Assembly (NCBI RefSeq): GCF_046545555.1
Contig: NZ_JBHZTH010000004.1
Coordinates: 124,001-188,000, forward strand
Direction of reading: 5' to 3'
Origin: Winogradskyella sp046545555
GTDB lineage: Bacteria > Bacteroidota > Bacteroidia > Flavobacteriales > Flavobacteriaceae
DNA: 64,000 nt
Every line of letters starts with the position of its first letter. Position 1 is the first letter of the stretch. A model generated the notes under the pieces. It did not search any database. It was not told where the DNA came from and saw only the letters and a program-made list of their open reading frames with translations. A program made the position numbers and the translations under genes. This document shows, piece by piece, positions 51,863 through 60,931 of the stretch.

Positions 51863-52780
51863 ATGGTAAAACTTATAAAACATATCATTCTTTTTTCACT
51901 CATATTAATATTTGTTGGTGAAATCGTTGTAAGAACAACTCATGCTGTATCAGATATACCGCAAAGAACAATTGATGAATTTGGTATTCAGAAATATATA
52001 CCAAATCAAAATGGTTATTGGGTTGGAGGCGATCACCAATGGACAATCAATAAATTAGGATGGCCAGGAATTCTACCAAAAAGTTACGACAACTTAATTA
52101 CCGTAATTGGCGATTCTTACATTGAGAATTTCATGAATCCAAATGACTGTCATCAGTCTGTATTACTTAAAGAATATTTACCTGAATTTAACTTTTTAGA
52201 AGCAGCTCGTTCCGGAGTATCTCTTATTGAAGCTATGGAGATCAGCAAGCAAACGGATGAAAAAGACCCTTTGATTACCTTAATCTATGTTAACGATAAC
52301 GATTTTACAGAAAGTATTGAAAATATAAATAATCTAAATGATATAACACAAATTAATTTAGAAAGCGGAGAAATTGATTATGGTAAAATGAAGTCTCCGA
52401 AATTTAAGAAGATTCTTTACTCATGGAAATTGCTTTATTATTTTTATAACAGATATTCATCATCACTTACAAAAGGAGCAAAAAAACCTAAATTAATTAA
52501 ACGAAAAAAAACTTTTAAAAAGAAATATGTTTCGGATTTATTAGATCATATTATTTCGAACTATTCAATGGAAAAAAAGGTTTTGGTATTTCATCCTAAT
52601 ACGAATCCAGAATTAATAAAATTGTGTAAAGAGTTAGAATTGAATATAATTGTTTTAGATTCTAACAATGACAAAACTTGGACTTTTGAATATGATACTC
52701 ATTGGACTTGTTACGGTCACAAAAAAGTTAGTCAACAAGTCAGTACGCATCTACTAAACAATTACCTTTTAAATAAATAG
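51863..52780 (+). CDS. SGNH-hydrolase-like protein (AlgX/AlgJ-type motifs)
   Basis: 305 residues with an N-terminal signal/anchor (about 6-21). VIGDSYIENF gives block I with Ser85. DTHWTCYGHKKVS near residue 278 gives Asp278 and His280 in the DTHWT-x-x-G pattern also seen in AlgX/AlgJ. The middle contains GWPGILP and LIYVNDNDFTES. It would act in the periplasm or on the membrane, adding or removing acyl groups on the polymer. There is no adjacent MBOAT; a separate MBOAT/SGNH pair lies 8 kb to the left. The acetyltransferase gene follows after 14 bases. Confidence 0.7.
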   Translation: MVKLIKHIILFSLILIFVGEIVVRTTHAVSDIPQRTIDEFGIQKYIPNQNGYWVGGDHQWTINKLGWPGILPKSYDNLITVIGDSYIENFMNPNDCHQSVLLKEYLPEFNFLEAARSGVSLIEAMEISKQTDEKDPLITLIYVNDNDFTESIENINNLNDITQINLESGEIDYGKMKSPKFKKILYSWKLLYYFYNRYSSSLTKGAKKPKLIKRKKTFKKKYVSDLLDHIISNYSMEKKVLVFHPNTNPELIKLCKELELNIIVLDSNNDKTWTFEYDTHWTCYGHKKVSQQVSTHLLNNYLLNK

Positions 52781-52794
52781 GCTATTTTATTGAT

Positions 52795-53376
52795 ATGATT
52801 AAATCGAAAAAAGACTACCATAATTATTTGTCTAGAGATAAAATTGCTCTTGGAATAAACAATAATTCTAATTCTGAAAAAATAAAAAGACTCATATCAC
52901 CAAATTATATTTGGATTTTTCAAAAAAGAATGCGGAAATTAGAATATTACACCAATTGTAGATCTAATTTATTGTCTAAAGTTTATACTTTATACTTAAA
53001 ATACTTATATAAGAAAATTTCTTTGAAATTAGGTTTTTCAATTCCTATAAATATTTTTGGACCTGGTTTATCAATAGTACATTATGGAACTATTGTAATA
53101 AATAGTAGAGCTACAATTGGTAGTAATTGCAGAATGCACGCGTGTGTAAATATCGGTGCTTCAGGAGGTCAAATAGAGGCACCTATACTAGGAGATAATA
53201 TTTACATTGCTCCTGGTGCCAAAATCTATGGTAATATTAAAATATGTAATAATACTGCAATTGGGGCAAATGCTGTTGTAAATAAAAGCTTTGAGGAAGA
53301 AAACACTTTTATAGCGGGTAATCCTGCTAAAAAAATTAAAGAAATTGATATCAAAAAAATTATTAAGCATATATAA
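52795..53376 (+). CDS. Serine O-acetyltransferase-like left-handed beta-helix protein
   Basis: 193 residues. A helical N-terminus (about 1-80) precedes hexapeptide repeats: INIFGPGLSIVHYGTIVINS, IGSNCRMHACVNIGASGG, LGDNIYIAPGAKIYGN and CNNTAIGANAVVNKS. IAGNPAKKIKEI ends the domain. The HYGTIVIN and NIGASGG segments and the length resemble CysE-like acetyltransferases found in capsule loci, where they acetylate a sugar hydroxyl or amine rather than serine. It is separated from the SGNH gene by 14 bases, supporting a shared role. It does not look like PglD, which has an extra N-terminal Rossmann-like domain. Confidence 0.82.
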   Translation: MIKSKKDYHNYLSRDKIALGINNNSNSEKIKRLISPNYIWIFQKRMRKLEYYTNCRSNLLSKVYTLYLKYLYKKISLKLGFSIPINIFGPGLSIVHYGTIVINSRATIGSNCRMHACVNIGASGGQIEAPILGDNIYIAPGAKIYGNIKICNNTAIGANAVVNKSFEEENTFIAGNPAKKIKEIDIKKIIKHI

Positions 53377-53691
53377 TTAGGCGATTATAGGTCAGTTAAA
53401 GTTTTTTTTTCGCCTTTTAAAGAGTAAGTTTGATATTTATGTACTTTTATCTCATATTTACCCCTGAATATGTGATACATATTTAAACCCAAATTAACCT
53501 ATCATGCTACCTAATACTATTAGATTTTCAACAAATCTATCACATACAAACATTATATTCTTCGATAAATTAATTATTTATAAAGATTGTTCTTGCAATT
53601 TAGAATTAATATCTGCTTTAATCTTATCTAGTTTTATTCTACCTAATTATAGTTTGTGTTCTAAGCTTTTTCAAAATATTATTCTTTGACT
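53377..53691 (+). other. 315-bp gap with a possible promoter and doubtful 61-codon frame
   Basis: Between the acetyltransferase gene and the next glycosyltransferase there is a weak hairpin (AGGCGA/TCGCCT around 53379-53416) and a TAAGTTTG motif at 53425-53432. The latter matches TAnnTTTG exactly with T-rich sequence 20 bases upstream. A frame of 61 codons runs from ATG 53504 to TGA 53689, ending 2 bases before the glycosyltransferase ATG. Its peptide resembles no family I know and looks like chance coding. The motif may be an internal promoter for the glycosyltransferase genes. Confidence 0.35.
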
Positions 53692-54762
53692 ATGAGCAAT
53701 TCTTCTAAAATCAAAATTATTTTTTTACTACCTTCATTAGTTCCCGGTGGTGCAGAACGTGTTATGTCTTTTGTGTCTCAGTTTATTGATAAGAAGAAAT
53801 TTCACCCAATACTATTAATTGCAGGTTATGAGAAAGACACTGCTTATGATGTTAGTAATATTGATGTAATATATTTAGATAAGTCACGCATTCTTACTGC
53901 GATACCGTCAATTATTAAACATATTTATAAAGTTAAACCTCAAATAGTTGTTAGTTCCATATCCCATGTAAATACAGCTATGTCTTTAATTGCACCATAT
54001 TTTCGTAATACTAAATTTATAGGTAGGGAGGCCACAATTTTAAGTAAGCGGAAAAATGAAAAAAAAGCAAGAAAATGGTCACCAATTAATTTCATGTCTA
54101 ATGGTTATAAGAATTTAGATATGGTTATTTGTCAATCTAAAGATATGGCTGATGACATGATAAGTAATTTTAATATTCCGATAAATAAAATTTCTATAAT
54201 TAATAATCCAATATCAAATTTAGCTGATGTTAAGTACAATACAACGAATTCAAAAATTAGAAGATTTATAACCGTTGGAAGGCTTACCGAAGTCAAAGGG
54301 CATGAACGATTATTAGAAATCTTATCAAAAGTAGATTTTCCATTTATTTATACCATTATAGGAGATGGGTCTTTAAAAGAATCTATATTCAAAAAAATAG
54401 ATGAACTGGGCTTAAGAGAGAATATTGAGCATATACCCTTTACAAATCGAGTAAATGATTATTTATCTCAAAATGATATATTTTTACAGGGTTCTTTTGT
54501 AGAAGGTTTTCCAAATGCTCTACTAGAAAGTTGTGTCGTTGGAACCCCAGTATTAGCCTTCAATGCACCTGGTGGAACAAAAGAAATAGTAACAAATAAT
54601 GTGAATGGATTTTTAGTTGAGAATAAAGAGGAATTTTTAAATAAACTAAATAACTTTAATATATTCGACCCAATACAAGTTAGAAACAGTGTTTACAAAA
54701 AGTTCAATAAAGAAAAAATTATTAAGGATTATGAACAGTTATTCTTAGATATTCTTAAATAA
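53692..54762 (+). CDS. Glycosyltransferase family 4
   Basis: 356 residues. FLLPSLVPGGAERVMSFVSQF at the start is the GT4 acceptor motif. ITVGRLTEVKGHERLLEIL (about 198) opens the C-terminal donor domain, followed by TIIGDGSLKES. FVEGFPNALLESCVVGTPV near 270 is the nucleotide-sugar motif. It probably transfers one monosaccharide to the growing repeat unit. I chose the ATG at 53692 over the TTG at 53686. It is followed 3 bases later by another GT4 gene, so they are in one transcript. Confidence 0.9.
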   Translation: MSNSSKIKIIFLLPSLVPGGAERVMSFVSQFIDKKKFHPILLIAGYEKDTAYDVSNIDVIYLDKSRILTAIPSIIKHIYKVKPQIVVSSISHVNTAMSLIAPYFRNTKFIGREATILSKRKNEKKARKWSPINFMSNGYKNLDMVICQSKDMADDMISNFNIPINKISIINNPISNLADVKYNTTNSKIRRFITVGRLTEVKGHERLLEILSKVDFPFIYTIIGDGSLKESIFKKIDELGLRENIEHIPFTNRVNDYLSQNDIFLQGSFVEGFPNALLESCVVGTPVLAFNAPGGTKEIVTNNVNGFLVENKEEFLNKLNNFNIFDPIQVRNSVYKKFNKEKIIKDYEQLFLDILK

Positions 54763-54765
54763 ATC

Positions 54766-55917
54766 ATGGCCCCAAATCATAAAAAAAACATATCAATATT
54801 AAGTATATCTCTTGGCAGTGGTGGTGCTGAAAAAGTTATAAGCCTACTTTTAAAGGAACTTGTAAAAAACTACACTGTTAACTTGGTTCTATTTCATAAT
54901 GTTTTACATTTTAATGTACCTAAAGAGGTTAATATTGTAATCTTGTCTAACCATTCACCAGATCGTCCTTTTTACGCAAAAGCAATTGATTCTGTAAAAT
55001 ACATTATTAAATATTACAGATTTATAAAAAGAAATAACATCGCTATTTCAGTATCATTTCTTGCATTTCCAAATCTTATTAACGGAATCGTTTCTACATT
55101 TAATAAAAATGTAAAGACTATTGTTAGTGAACGAGGATTTCCTTCAGATAACGTTACTAGCAAACTTTCATTTTACATTTCTAAAATCTTCTATCCTATT
55201 TTATATAACAGATGTGATAAGTTATTTTCAAATTCGCATCATATTAATAGTGATCTTAAAGATAACTTTGGTATTAAAATACCTATGGAAGTAATTTACA
55301 ATCCTATTGAAATCCCAGAGAAAACTATAATTCCAAAAAGTCTCAATACTAATAATAATACTTTAAAATTAATAACAGCTGGTACACTGAATAAAAGGAA
55401 GAATCAAATTATGGTAATACGAGCCATAAAACACTCGGCACTAAATTTTAATTTTTCTATCCTAGGTGGAGGAGAATTAAATGATTATTTAGTAGATGAA
55501 ATTTCAAAAGCTAAATTACAAGATCAAATAGCATTGAAGGGAAAAGTGAAAAATGTAAACGATTATCTTTTAGACAACCACTGTTTTGTCCTTTCTTCAT
55601 TTACAGAGGGTTTTCCTAATGCAATGATAGAGGCTATGGCTATTGGGCTTCCTTGTGTTTCTACAAACTGTCTTTCTGGACCGCTTGAGTTGCTTAATGC
55701 TAATGAAAAAATAACCATTAAGGATGGTGAGTTTTTTATTGGCAAATACGGATTATTAGTTAATAACGATGATCATATTGGCCTAAGCAAAGCCTTAGAT
55801 TATTTTCATAAGAATCCAGATCAACGAGAAAAGTTTAGTCAACTTAGCTTGCAGAGAGCTAAAGCGTATCATTTAGATACGATTTATACAAAGTTTAATA
55901 AATTTATAAAGAATTAA
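54766..55917 (+). CDS. Glycosyltransferase family 4
   Basis: 383 residues. ISLGSGGAEKVISLLLKEL near the N-terminus, LITAGTLNKRKNQIMVIRAI near residue 203 and SFTEGFPNAMIEAMAIGLPC near 280 are the three GT4 landmarks. The acidic Glu in the last motif binds the donor sugar. It lies 3 bases after the previous GT4 gene and 11 bases before the asnB-like gene, so it is clearly in the same operon. The sugar specificity is unknown. Confidence 0.9.
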   Translation: MAPNHKKNISILSISLGSGGAEKVISLLLKELVKNYTVNLVLFHNVLHFNVPKEVNIVILSNHSPDRPFYAKAIDSVKYIIKYYRFIKRNNIAISVSFLAFPNLINGIVSTFNKNVKTIVSERGFPSDNVTSKLSFYISKIFYPILYNRCDKLFSNSHHINSDLKDNFGIKIPMEVIYNPIEIPEKTIIPKSLNTNNNTLKLITAGTLNKRKNQIMVIRAIKHSALNFNFSILGGGELNDYLVDEISKAKLQDQIALKGKVKNVNDYLLDNHCFVLSSFTEGFPNAMIEAMAIGLPCVSTNCLSGPLELLNANEKITIKDGEFFIGKYGLLVNNDDHIGLSKALDYFHKNPDQREKFSQLSLQRAKAYHLDTIYTKFNKFIKN

Positions 55918-55928
55918 CACTATAACAG

Positions 55929-57833
55929 ATGTGTGGAATTAATGGCATTATAGCCAAGACCAATCGCAATAAAAATAATATAAATTCTATCCTCAACAAT
56001 ATGAATGATTTGATCATCCATAGAGGACCAGATGAAGATGGTGTGTTTTCAGAAGAAAATGAAAAGTTTTCTGTCGGAATGGCTATGAGACGTCTCTCTA
56101 TTATTGATTTATCTAGCGGTAAACAACCAATTTTTTCTGATGATAAGCAAATTGTAATAGTCTTTAACGGCGAAATCTATAATTATAAAGTGCTTAAAGC
56201 AAAACTAGAGTCGGAAGGAGTATCTTTTAATACATCTAGTGACACGGAAGTGATTTTAAAAGCTTATGAAAAATACGGAGTTGAATCGTTTCAGTGGTTA
56301 GATGGAATGTATGGTTTTAGCATTTACGACAAAAGAATAAATAAATTATTTGTTGCACGCGATTTTTTTGGAGAGAAGCCTCTGTATTACGTGCACACTG
56401 ATAAAGAGTTTATTTGGGCTTCTGAATTAAAATCTATTATAAAAACTATTGATTTTACTCCTAATATTTCAAAGAAAGGATTAAACTTATATTTTAGGCT
56501 AACCTACATTCCTGCTCCTCACACTATTTATGATGGTATTTTTAAATTAGAAGCAAATCATTACATGGTGTATGATTTTGAATCTCATAACACCACAATT
56601 CATAAAATAAACACAGAACCAAAACCAAAGACGGTAAATATCTCTTTTGATGATGCAAAAACTAAAACGAAAGAATTACTTTATAATAGTGTAGCCAGCA
56701 GATCTATTGCTGATGTTGGCTTAGGAACATTTTTATCTGGTGGTGTAGATTCATCAATAGTTTCACTTTGTTTGTCACAAGCAACAGATAAAAAGATTAA
56801 TACATTCTCTATCGGATTTAAAAAAGCTTCATATGACGAGACTGATAAATCTAGAGTTGTGGCAGATATGATAGGCAGTAATCATCATGAGTTTATTATT
56901 GATGAAGATGATTTAAAGAATAACATCCATGAAATTCTTGTCAATTTTGATGAGCCATTCTCAGACACAGCATCTTTACCTACTCACCTACTCTCAGAAA
57001 AGACAAGAGAGCACGTCACTGTAGCTTTAACAGGAGATGGTGGTGATGAGATATTTGGTGGTTACAACAAATACTATATCGGCAAAATGAATAAAAAGTA
57101 CACAAGCATTGTACCTAAGGGTTTGCATAAAACTATAGCCGGTTTGAGTAATAAATATCTCATTAACAAGGATGACACAAGAGGTCGTAAGTTTCAAATA
57201 AATAAGTTATTAAATGCCATTAATTATAACGGCGATTTTTATTGGGATATTATATCATTAGCTAATACTAGTAATCAATTAAAGGAAATAATTACATCCG
57301 ACTATCAAGTAGACGATTTATTTCAAGAATATAAAGCTATTATTGGTAAGCAAAAAATTGAAAGTTTAACAGATTTTAGACACGTAGATAAAATTTGTAG
57401 CTTAGAAGGTGGTATGCTTGCAAAAGTAGATAGAACCAGTATGCTAACTTCATTAGAATGCCGAGCTCCTTTTTTAAACAAAGCGCTTTGGGAGTTTACC
57501 AATACGCTACCAGAAAACTATTTAATGAAAGGCTGGAATAAAAAGCACATTTTAAAAGAAGCCTTCAGAGATCAATTTCCTGAAGAATTTTTAGAAAAAA
57601 GCAAAAGTGGTTTTGGGTCACCAACAGGAGATTGGCTAAGACAAAGTTTACGCAAAGAATTAGAAAGCTACATTGAACCAGATCTTCTAAAAAAACAAGG
57701 GATCTTTAATATTGAGTTTATAACAAAATTAGTAAATGATCATTTAGATAGTAAAAAGGATAGTACTTTTAGAGTTTGGTCGTATTACTGTTTTCAAAAA
57801 TGGTATAAATTTAATTTTCTAAAACAAAACTAA
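55929..57833 (+). CDS. Asparagine synthase-like glutamine amidotransferase (AsnB family)
   Basis: 634 residues. The N-terminal class II amidotransferase has the nucleophile Cys2 in MCGINGIIAK, then LIIHRGPDEDG and FNGEIYNYKVLK. The C-terminal synthetase has the ATP-binding loop LSGGVDSSIVSL (near 272) and TGDGGDEIFGGYNKYYIG (near 374). Full-length AsnB in a capsule locus is often thought to amidate a sugar carboxylate, as WbpS-like proteins do with uronic acids. Ugd and the epimerase in this locus provide such a carboxylate. Asparagine synthesis itself is the alternative. It lies 11 bases after a GT4 gene and 2 bases before the next. Confidence 0.88.
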   Translation: MCGINGIIAKTNRNKNNINSILNNMNDLIIHRGPDEDGVFSEENEKFSVGMAMRRLSIIDLSSGKQPIFSDDKQIVIVFNGEIYNYKVLKAKLESEGVSFNTSSDTEVILKAYEKYGVESFQWLDGMYGFSIYDKRINKLFVARDFFGEKPLYYVHTDKEFIWASELKSIIKTIDFTPNISKKGLNLYFRLTYIPAPHTIYDGIFKLEANHYMVYDFESHNTTIHKINTEPKPKTVNISFDDAKTKTKELLYNSVASRSIADVGLGTFLSGGVDSSIVSLCLSQATDKKINTFSIGFKKASYDETDKSRVVADMIGSNHHEFIIDEDDLKNNIHEILVNFDEPFSDTASLPTHLLSEKTREHVTVALTGDGGDEIFGGYNKYYIGKMNKKYTSIVPKGLHKTIAGLSNKYLINKDDTRGRKFQINKLLNAINYNGDFYWDIISLANTSNQLKEIITSDYQVDDLFQEYKAIIGKQKIESLTDFRHVDKICSLEGGMLAKVDRTSMLTSLECRAPFLNKALWEFTNTLPENYLMKGWNKKHILKEAFRDQFPEEFLEKSKSGFGSPTGDWLRQSLRKELESYIEPDLLKKQGIFNIEFITKLVNDHLDSKKDSTFRVWSYYCFQKWYKFNFLKQN

Positions 57834-57835
57834 AA

Positions 57836-58969
57836 GTGGCAGAACAAAAAAAAATATTACTTATTGCATCTCATGCATCTTCATTAGTTAGGTTTAGAGG
57901 TGATTTTATATCTCATCTTATTTCCAATAATTTTAAAGTGTATACCGCTGCGCCAGATTACACTGAAAAAAACATAAAAGATTTAAAAGATAGAGGCGCT
58001 ATTATTATAGAATTTAATTTACAACGAACAGGTTTAAATCCGATAAATGATTTTAAATCTATTTTAGAATTGAAGTCTATTATAAAAAATAATAATATTG
58101 ACTTAGTTTTCCCTTATACCGTTAAGCCCGTTATTTATGGCTCAATGGCAGCAAATATGGCGAAAACACCTGTTATTTCTTTAATTACAGGGCTAGGTTT
58201 TGCGTTTACTGGTTTAACTGCAAAAGCACGCATTTTACAACGATTTAACGAAAATCTTTATAAACTATCAATTAGAAAAAATAAATATATCGTATTTCAA
58301 AATAAGGACGATTATCAATTGTTTTTAGATAGAAATGTTATATCAAAGAAGCAACCTGTTGCATTTGTAAGTGGTTCTGGTGTCAACCTAAAACAGTTTA
58401 AGTTTTTAGAAAAAAACCCAACAGATAAAGTACGCTTTCTTTTAGTTGCAAGACTTATAAAGGAAAAAGGTATTGACTTGTATTTAAAGGCTGCTCAAAT
58501 CTTAAAAGAAAAGTATCCAAAAGTAGAGTTTCATCTTATTGGAGCTCCTGAAACTTCACCTACTGCCATCAGCCAAGAAGAACTTAAGGAGCTTCACGAA
58601 AAAAGTGTTATTGTTTTTCATGGACTACAAAGAAATATAGAAGAACACCTACATAAAAATGATGTTTTTGTTCTTCCAAGTTATTATAGAGAAGGCTTGC
58701 CGCGCACAACATTAGAAGCTTGTGCTTGCGGAAATCCAATTATCACAACCGATTCTGTTGGGTGCAGAGAATCTGTAGAAGAAGGTGTAAATGGTTTCTT
58801 AATAGAACCTCAGAAACTAGACCCATTAGTAGAGGCTATGGAATACTTTATAAAAAACCCAGAGAAGATTAATGAAATGGGAATAAATAGTCGTAAATAT
58901 GCCGAAAAACGTTTTGATGTAAATATAATTAACCAAGACTTATTGAATCTTATATCTAATGTTATTTAA
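57836..58969 (+). CDS. Glycosyltransferase family 4 (PglA-like)
   Basis: 377 residues with GTG start at 57836. LLIASHASSLVRFRGDFISHL and FPYTVKPVIYGSMAA near 97, then ITGLGFAFTG near 119, are characteristic of the GT4 subgroup that adds the second sugar after a PglC-type initiating transferase. FLLVARLIKEKGIDLYLKA near 201 opens the donor domain. PSYYREGLPRTTLEACACGNP near 283 is the Glu-containing motif. It is followed by the pglC-like gene, which fits an N,N-diacetylbacillosamine-like primer sugar. It lies 2 bases after the asnB-like gene. Confidence 0.88.
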   Translation: MAEQKKILLIASHASSLVRFRGDFISHLISNNFKVYTAAPDYTEKNIKDLKDRGAIIIEFNLQRTGLNPINDFKSILELKSIIKNNNIDLVFPYTVKPVIYGSMAANMAKTPVISLITGLGFAFTGLTAKARILQRFNENLYKLSIRKNKYIVFQNKDDYQLFLDRNVISKKQPVAFVSGSGVNLKQFKFLEKNPTDKVRFLLVARLIKEKGIDLYLKAAQILKEKYPKVEFHLIGAPETSPTAISQEELKELHEKSVIVFHGLQRNIEEHLHKNDVFVLPSYYREGLPRTTLEACACGNPIITTDSVGCRESVEEGVNGFLIEPQKLDPLVEAMEYFIKNPEKINEMGINSRKYAEKRFDVNIINQDLLNLISNVI

Positions 58970-59006
58970 TTAAAATCAACATTACACTCACCTCATAGTA
59001 GTACAC

Positions 59007-59624
59007 ATGAAAATTTATAAAAACATCTTTAAACGCATTTTTGATTTTTTAGCAGCTCTAATTGGTATAATTTTAGTTTTTCCACTACTTATGTTTTTAA
59101 TTATAGTTTTAACTATATCTAATAATGGTAAGCCTTTTTTTTATCAACCACGAACTGGCAAAGACGGAAGCGTATTTACTATAATTAAGTTAAAGACCAT
59201 GAATGATAAAACAGACAGTAATGGGGTATTATTAGCTGGTCATAAACGTATAACTAAAATTGGTAATTTTTGCAGAAAACATTCTTTAGACGAACTGCCT
59301 CAATTATTTAATATACTTAAAGGTAACATGAGTCTAATAGGACCTAGACCACTACTTCCAAAGTACTTACCACGTTATAACGAAGAACAAAAAAGGAGAC
59401 ATTTAGTCGTTCCTGGTATAACTGGGTGGGCACAAGTTAATGGAAGAAACGCTATCTCTTGGGAACAAAAATTTGAGTTAGACAATTATTACGTAGACAA
59501 TCAATCATTTGCTTTAGATCTTAAAATCTTCTTTAAAACTATAGATAAGGTTATTTCTAGAAAAGATATTTATAGTACTAATGATTCTGATATGCCAGAA
59601 TTTATGGGCACTGAATCCAAATAG
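59007..59624 (+). CDS. Undecaprenyl-phosphate sugar phosphotransferase (PglC-like)
   Basis: 205 residues, a small monotopic phosphoglycosyl transferase. The N-terminal re-entrant helix (about 10-35) is followed by PFFYQPRTGKDGSVFTIIKLKTM. The Asp-Glu pair lies in HSLDELPQLFNILKGNMSLIGPRPLLP near 93. VPGITGWAQVNGRNAISWEQKFE is the remaining signature. It transfers a sugar-1-phosphate from UDP-sugar to undecaprenyl phosphate, starting the repeat unit. The short size is of PglC type, without the extra N-terminal helices of WbaP/WcaJ. It lies 37 bases after the GT4 gene. Confidence 0.92.
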   Translation: MKIYKNIFKRIFDFLAALIGIILVFPLLMFLIIVLTISNNGKPFFYQPRTGKDGSVFTIIKLKTMNDKTDSNGVLLAGHKRITKIGNFCRKHSLDELPQLFNILKGNMSLIGPRPLLPKYLPRYNEEQKRRHLVVPGITGWAQVNGRNAISWEQKFELDNYYVDNQSFALDLKIFFKTIDKVISRKDIYSTNDSDMPEFMGTESK

Positions 59625-59803
59625 TTAGTGCTTACCTCAAAACAACTCTTACATTTAACAACGAAATATTTGCTTTTTGTCGTCTTTATTTGGGCTATCT
59701 CATTTTATTGATGCATATTTAAACCGATTTTTAAATCGTGTCCCAAATCCCTCTAAGACATGAAATTGAATAGTAATATTACATTACTTAACAATTTTTG
59801 CTT

Positions 59804-60931
59804 ATGAAACCTAAAATATGGATGTCATCGCCACACATGAGCGGTAACGAACAAAGTTTTGTCAATGAAGCTTTTGACACTAATTGGGTAGCCCCTTTAG
59901 GACCAAATGTCAATGGCTTTGAAACTGACTTACAATCTTATCTTAACGAAGACAGGCATGTCGCTGCATTAGCATCTGGCACTTCGGCTTTACATTTAAG
60001 TCTTATACTTTTAGACGTTAGCTATGGAGACGAAGTTATTTGCCAAAGTAAGACTTTTTCTGCTTCTGCTAATCCGATAGTATATCAGGGAGCAACACCA
60101 ATCTTTGTTGATAGTGAAAAGGAAACCTGGAACATGTGTCCTGTGCAGCTAGAAATAGCAATAAAAGATAGAATAGCAAAAGGTAAAAAACCCAAAGCTA
60201 TCATTTCTGTTCACCTTTATGGTATGCCTTATAAAGTAGATGAAATACACAAAGTTGCGAAGTCATTCGATATTCCAATAATTGAGGATAGCGCTGAGTC
60301 TTTAGGTAGTCATTACAAAGGTCAAAATTGTGGGACATTTGGAGATTTATCAATACTCTCATTTAACGGAAATAAAATTATAACGACTTCTGGTGGTGGC
60401 GCTTTAGTTACGAGAACAAAGTCGCACAAGGATAAGGCTGTATTTTTAGCAACTCAGGCTAGAGATAATGCACCACATTATCAACATTCACATATTGGCT
60501 ATAACTATAGAATGTCTAATATAGTGGCAGGAATTGGAAGAGGGCAAATGACAATCTTAGATAGTCATGTTGCTAATCGTAGAGCTAATCATGAGCTTTA
60601 TAAAAGTCATTTTGAAGCTGTAAAAGGTGTCGAGTTTTTAAAGGAGCCAGATGGGCACTTTTCTAACCGCTGGTTATCATGTATTATGTTAGACTCTATG
60701 AAAACAAGAGAGGAACTGCGATTTGCTTTTGAAAAAGAGAACATTGAATCGCGACCTTTATGGAAGCCAATGCATCAACAACCCATTTTTAAAGATGCGC
60801 CAAGCTATTTAAATGGTGTATCAGATGAATTATTTGAACGTGGCTTATGCTTACCTAGCGGATCAAATCTAACTAAAGACGAATTAGATAGAGTGATTTC
60901 TGTCATAAATATGTATTTTGCAGTATGTTAG
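59804..60931 (+). CDS. DegT/DnrJ/EryC1/StrS aminotransferase (PglE-like)
   Basis: 375 residues of a sugar aminotransferase. WVAPLGPNVNGFETDLQSYL near 27, ASGTSALHLSLILLD near 56, and DSAESLGSHYKGQNCGTFGDL near 160 bind PLP phosphate and ring. FNGNKIITTSGGGALV near 186 holds the Schiff-base Lys. GYNYRMSNIVAGIGRGQM is also typical. The likely reaction is amination of UDP-4-keto-6-deoxy-GlcNAc at C4, using the product of the PglF-like enzyme encoded downstream. I use the ATG at 59804 rather than the TTG at 59798. It overlaps the next gene by 7 bases. Confidence 0.9.
   Translation: MKPKIWMSSPHMSGNEQSFVNEAFDTNWVAPLGPNVNGFETDLQSYLNEDRHVAALASGTSALHLSLILLDVSYGDEVICQSKTFSASANPIVYQGATPIFVDSEKETWNMCPVQLEIAIKDRIAKGKKPKAIISVHLYGMPYKVDEIHKVAKSFDIPIIEDSAESLGSHYKGQNCGTFGDLSILSFNGNKIITTSGGGALVTRTKSHKDKAVFLATQARDNAPHYQHSHIGYNYRMSNIVAGIGRGQMTILDSHVANRRANHELYKSHFEAVKGVEFLKEPDGHFSNRWLSCIMLDSMKTREELRFAFEKENIESRPLWKPMHQQPIFKDAPSYLNGVSDELFERGLCLPSGSNLTKDELDRVISVINMYFAVC

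Noticed and set aside
53504..53689. 61-codon plus-strand frame
   Set aside because: No recognisable family, no signal peptide, composition like non-coding AT-rich DNA. Kept only as a remark in the gap entry.
59725..59738. CGATTT/AAATCG palindrome between pglC and pglE
   Set aside because: A 6-bp stem without a T tract or other signal. Too weak to call a terminator or operator.
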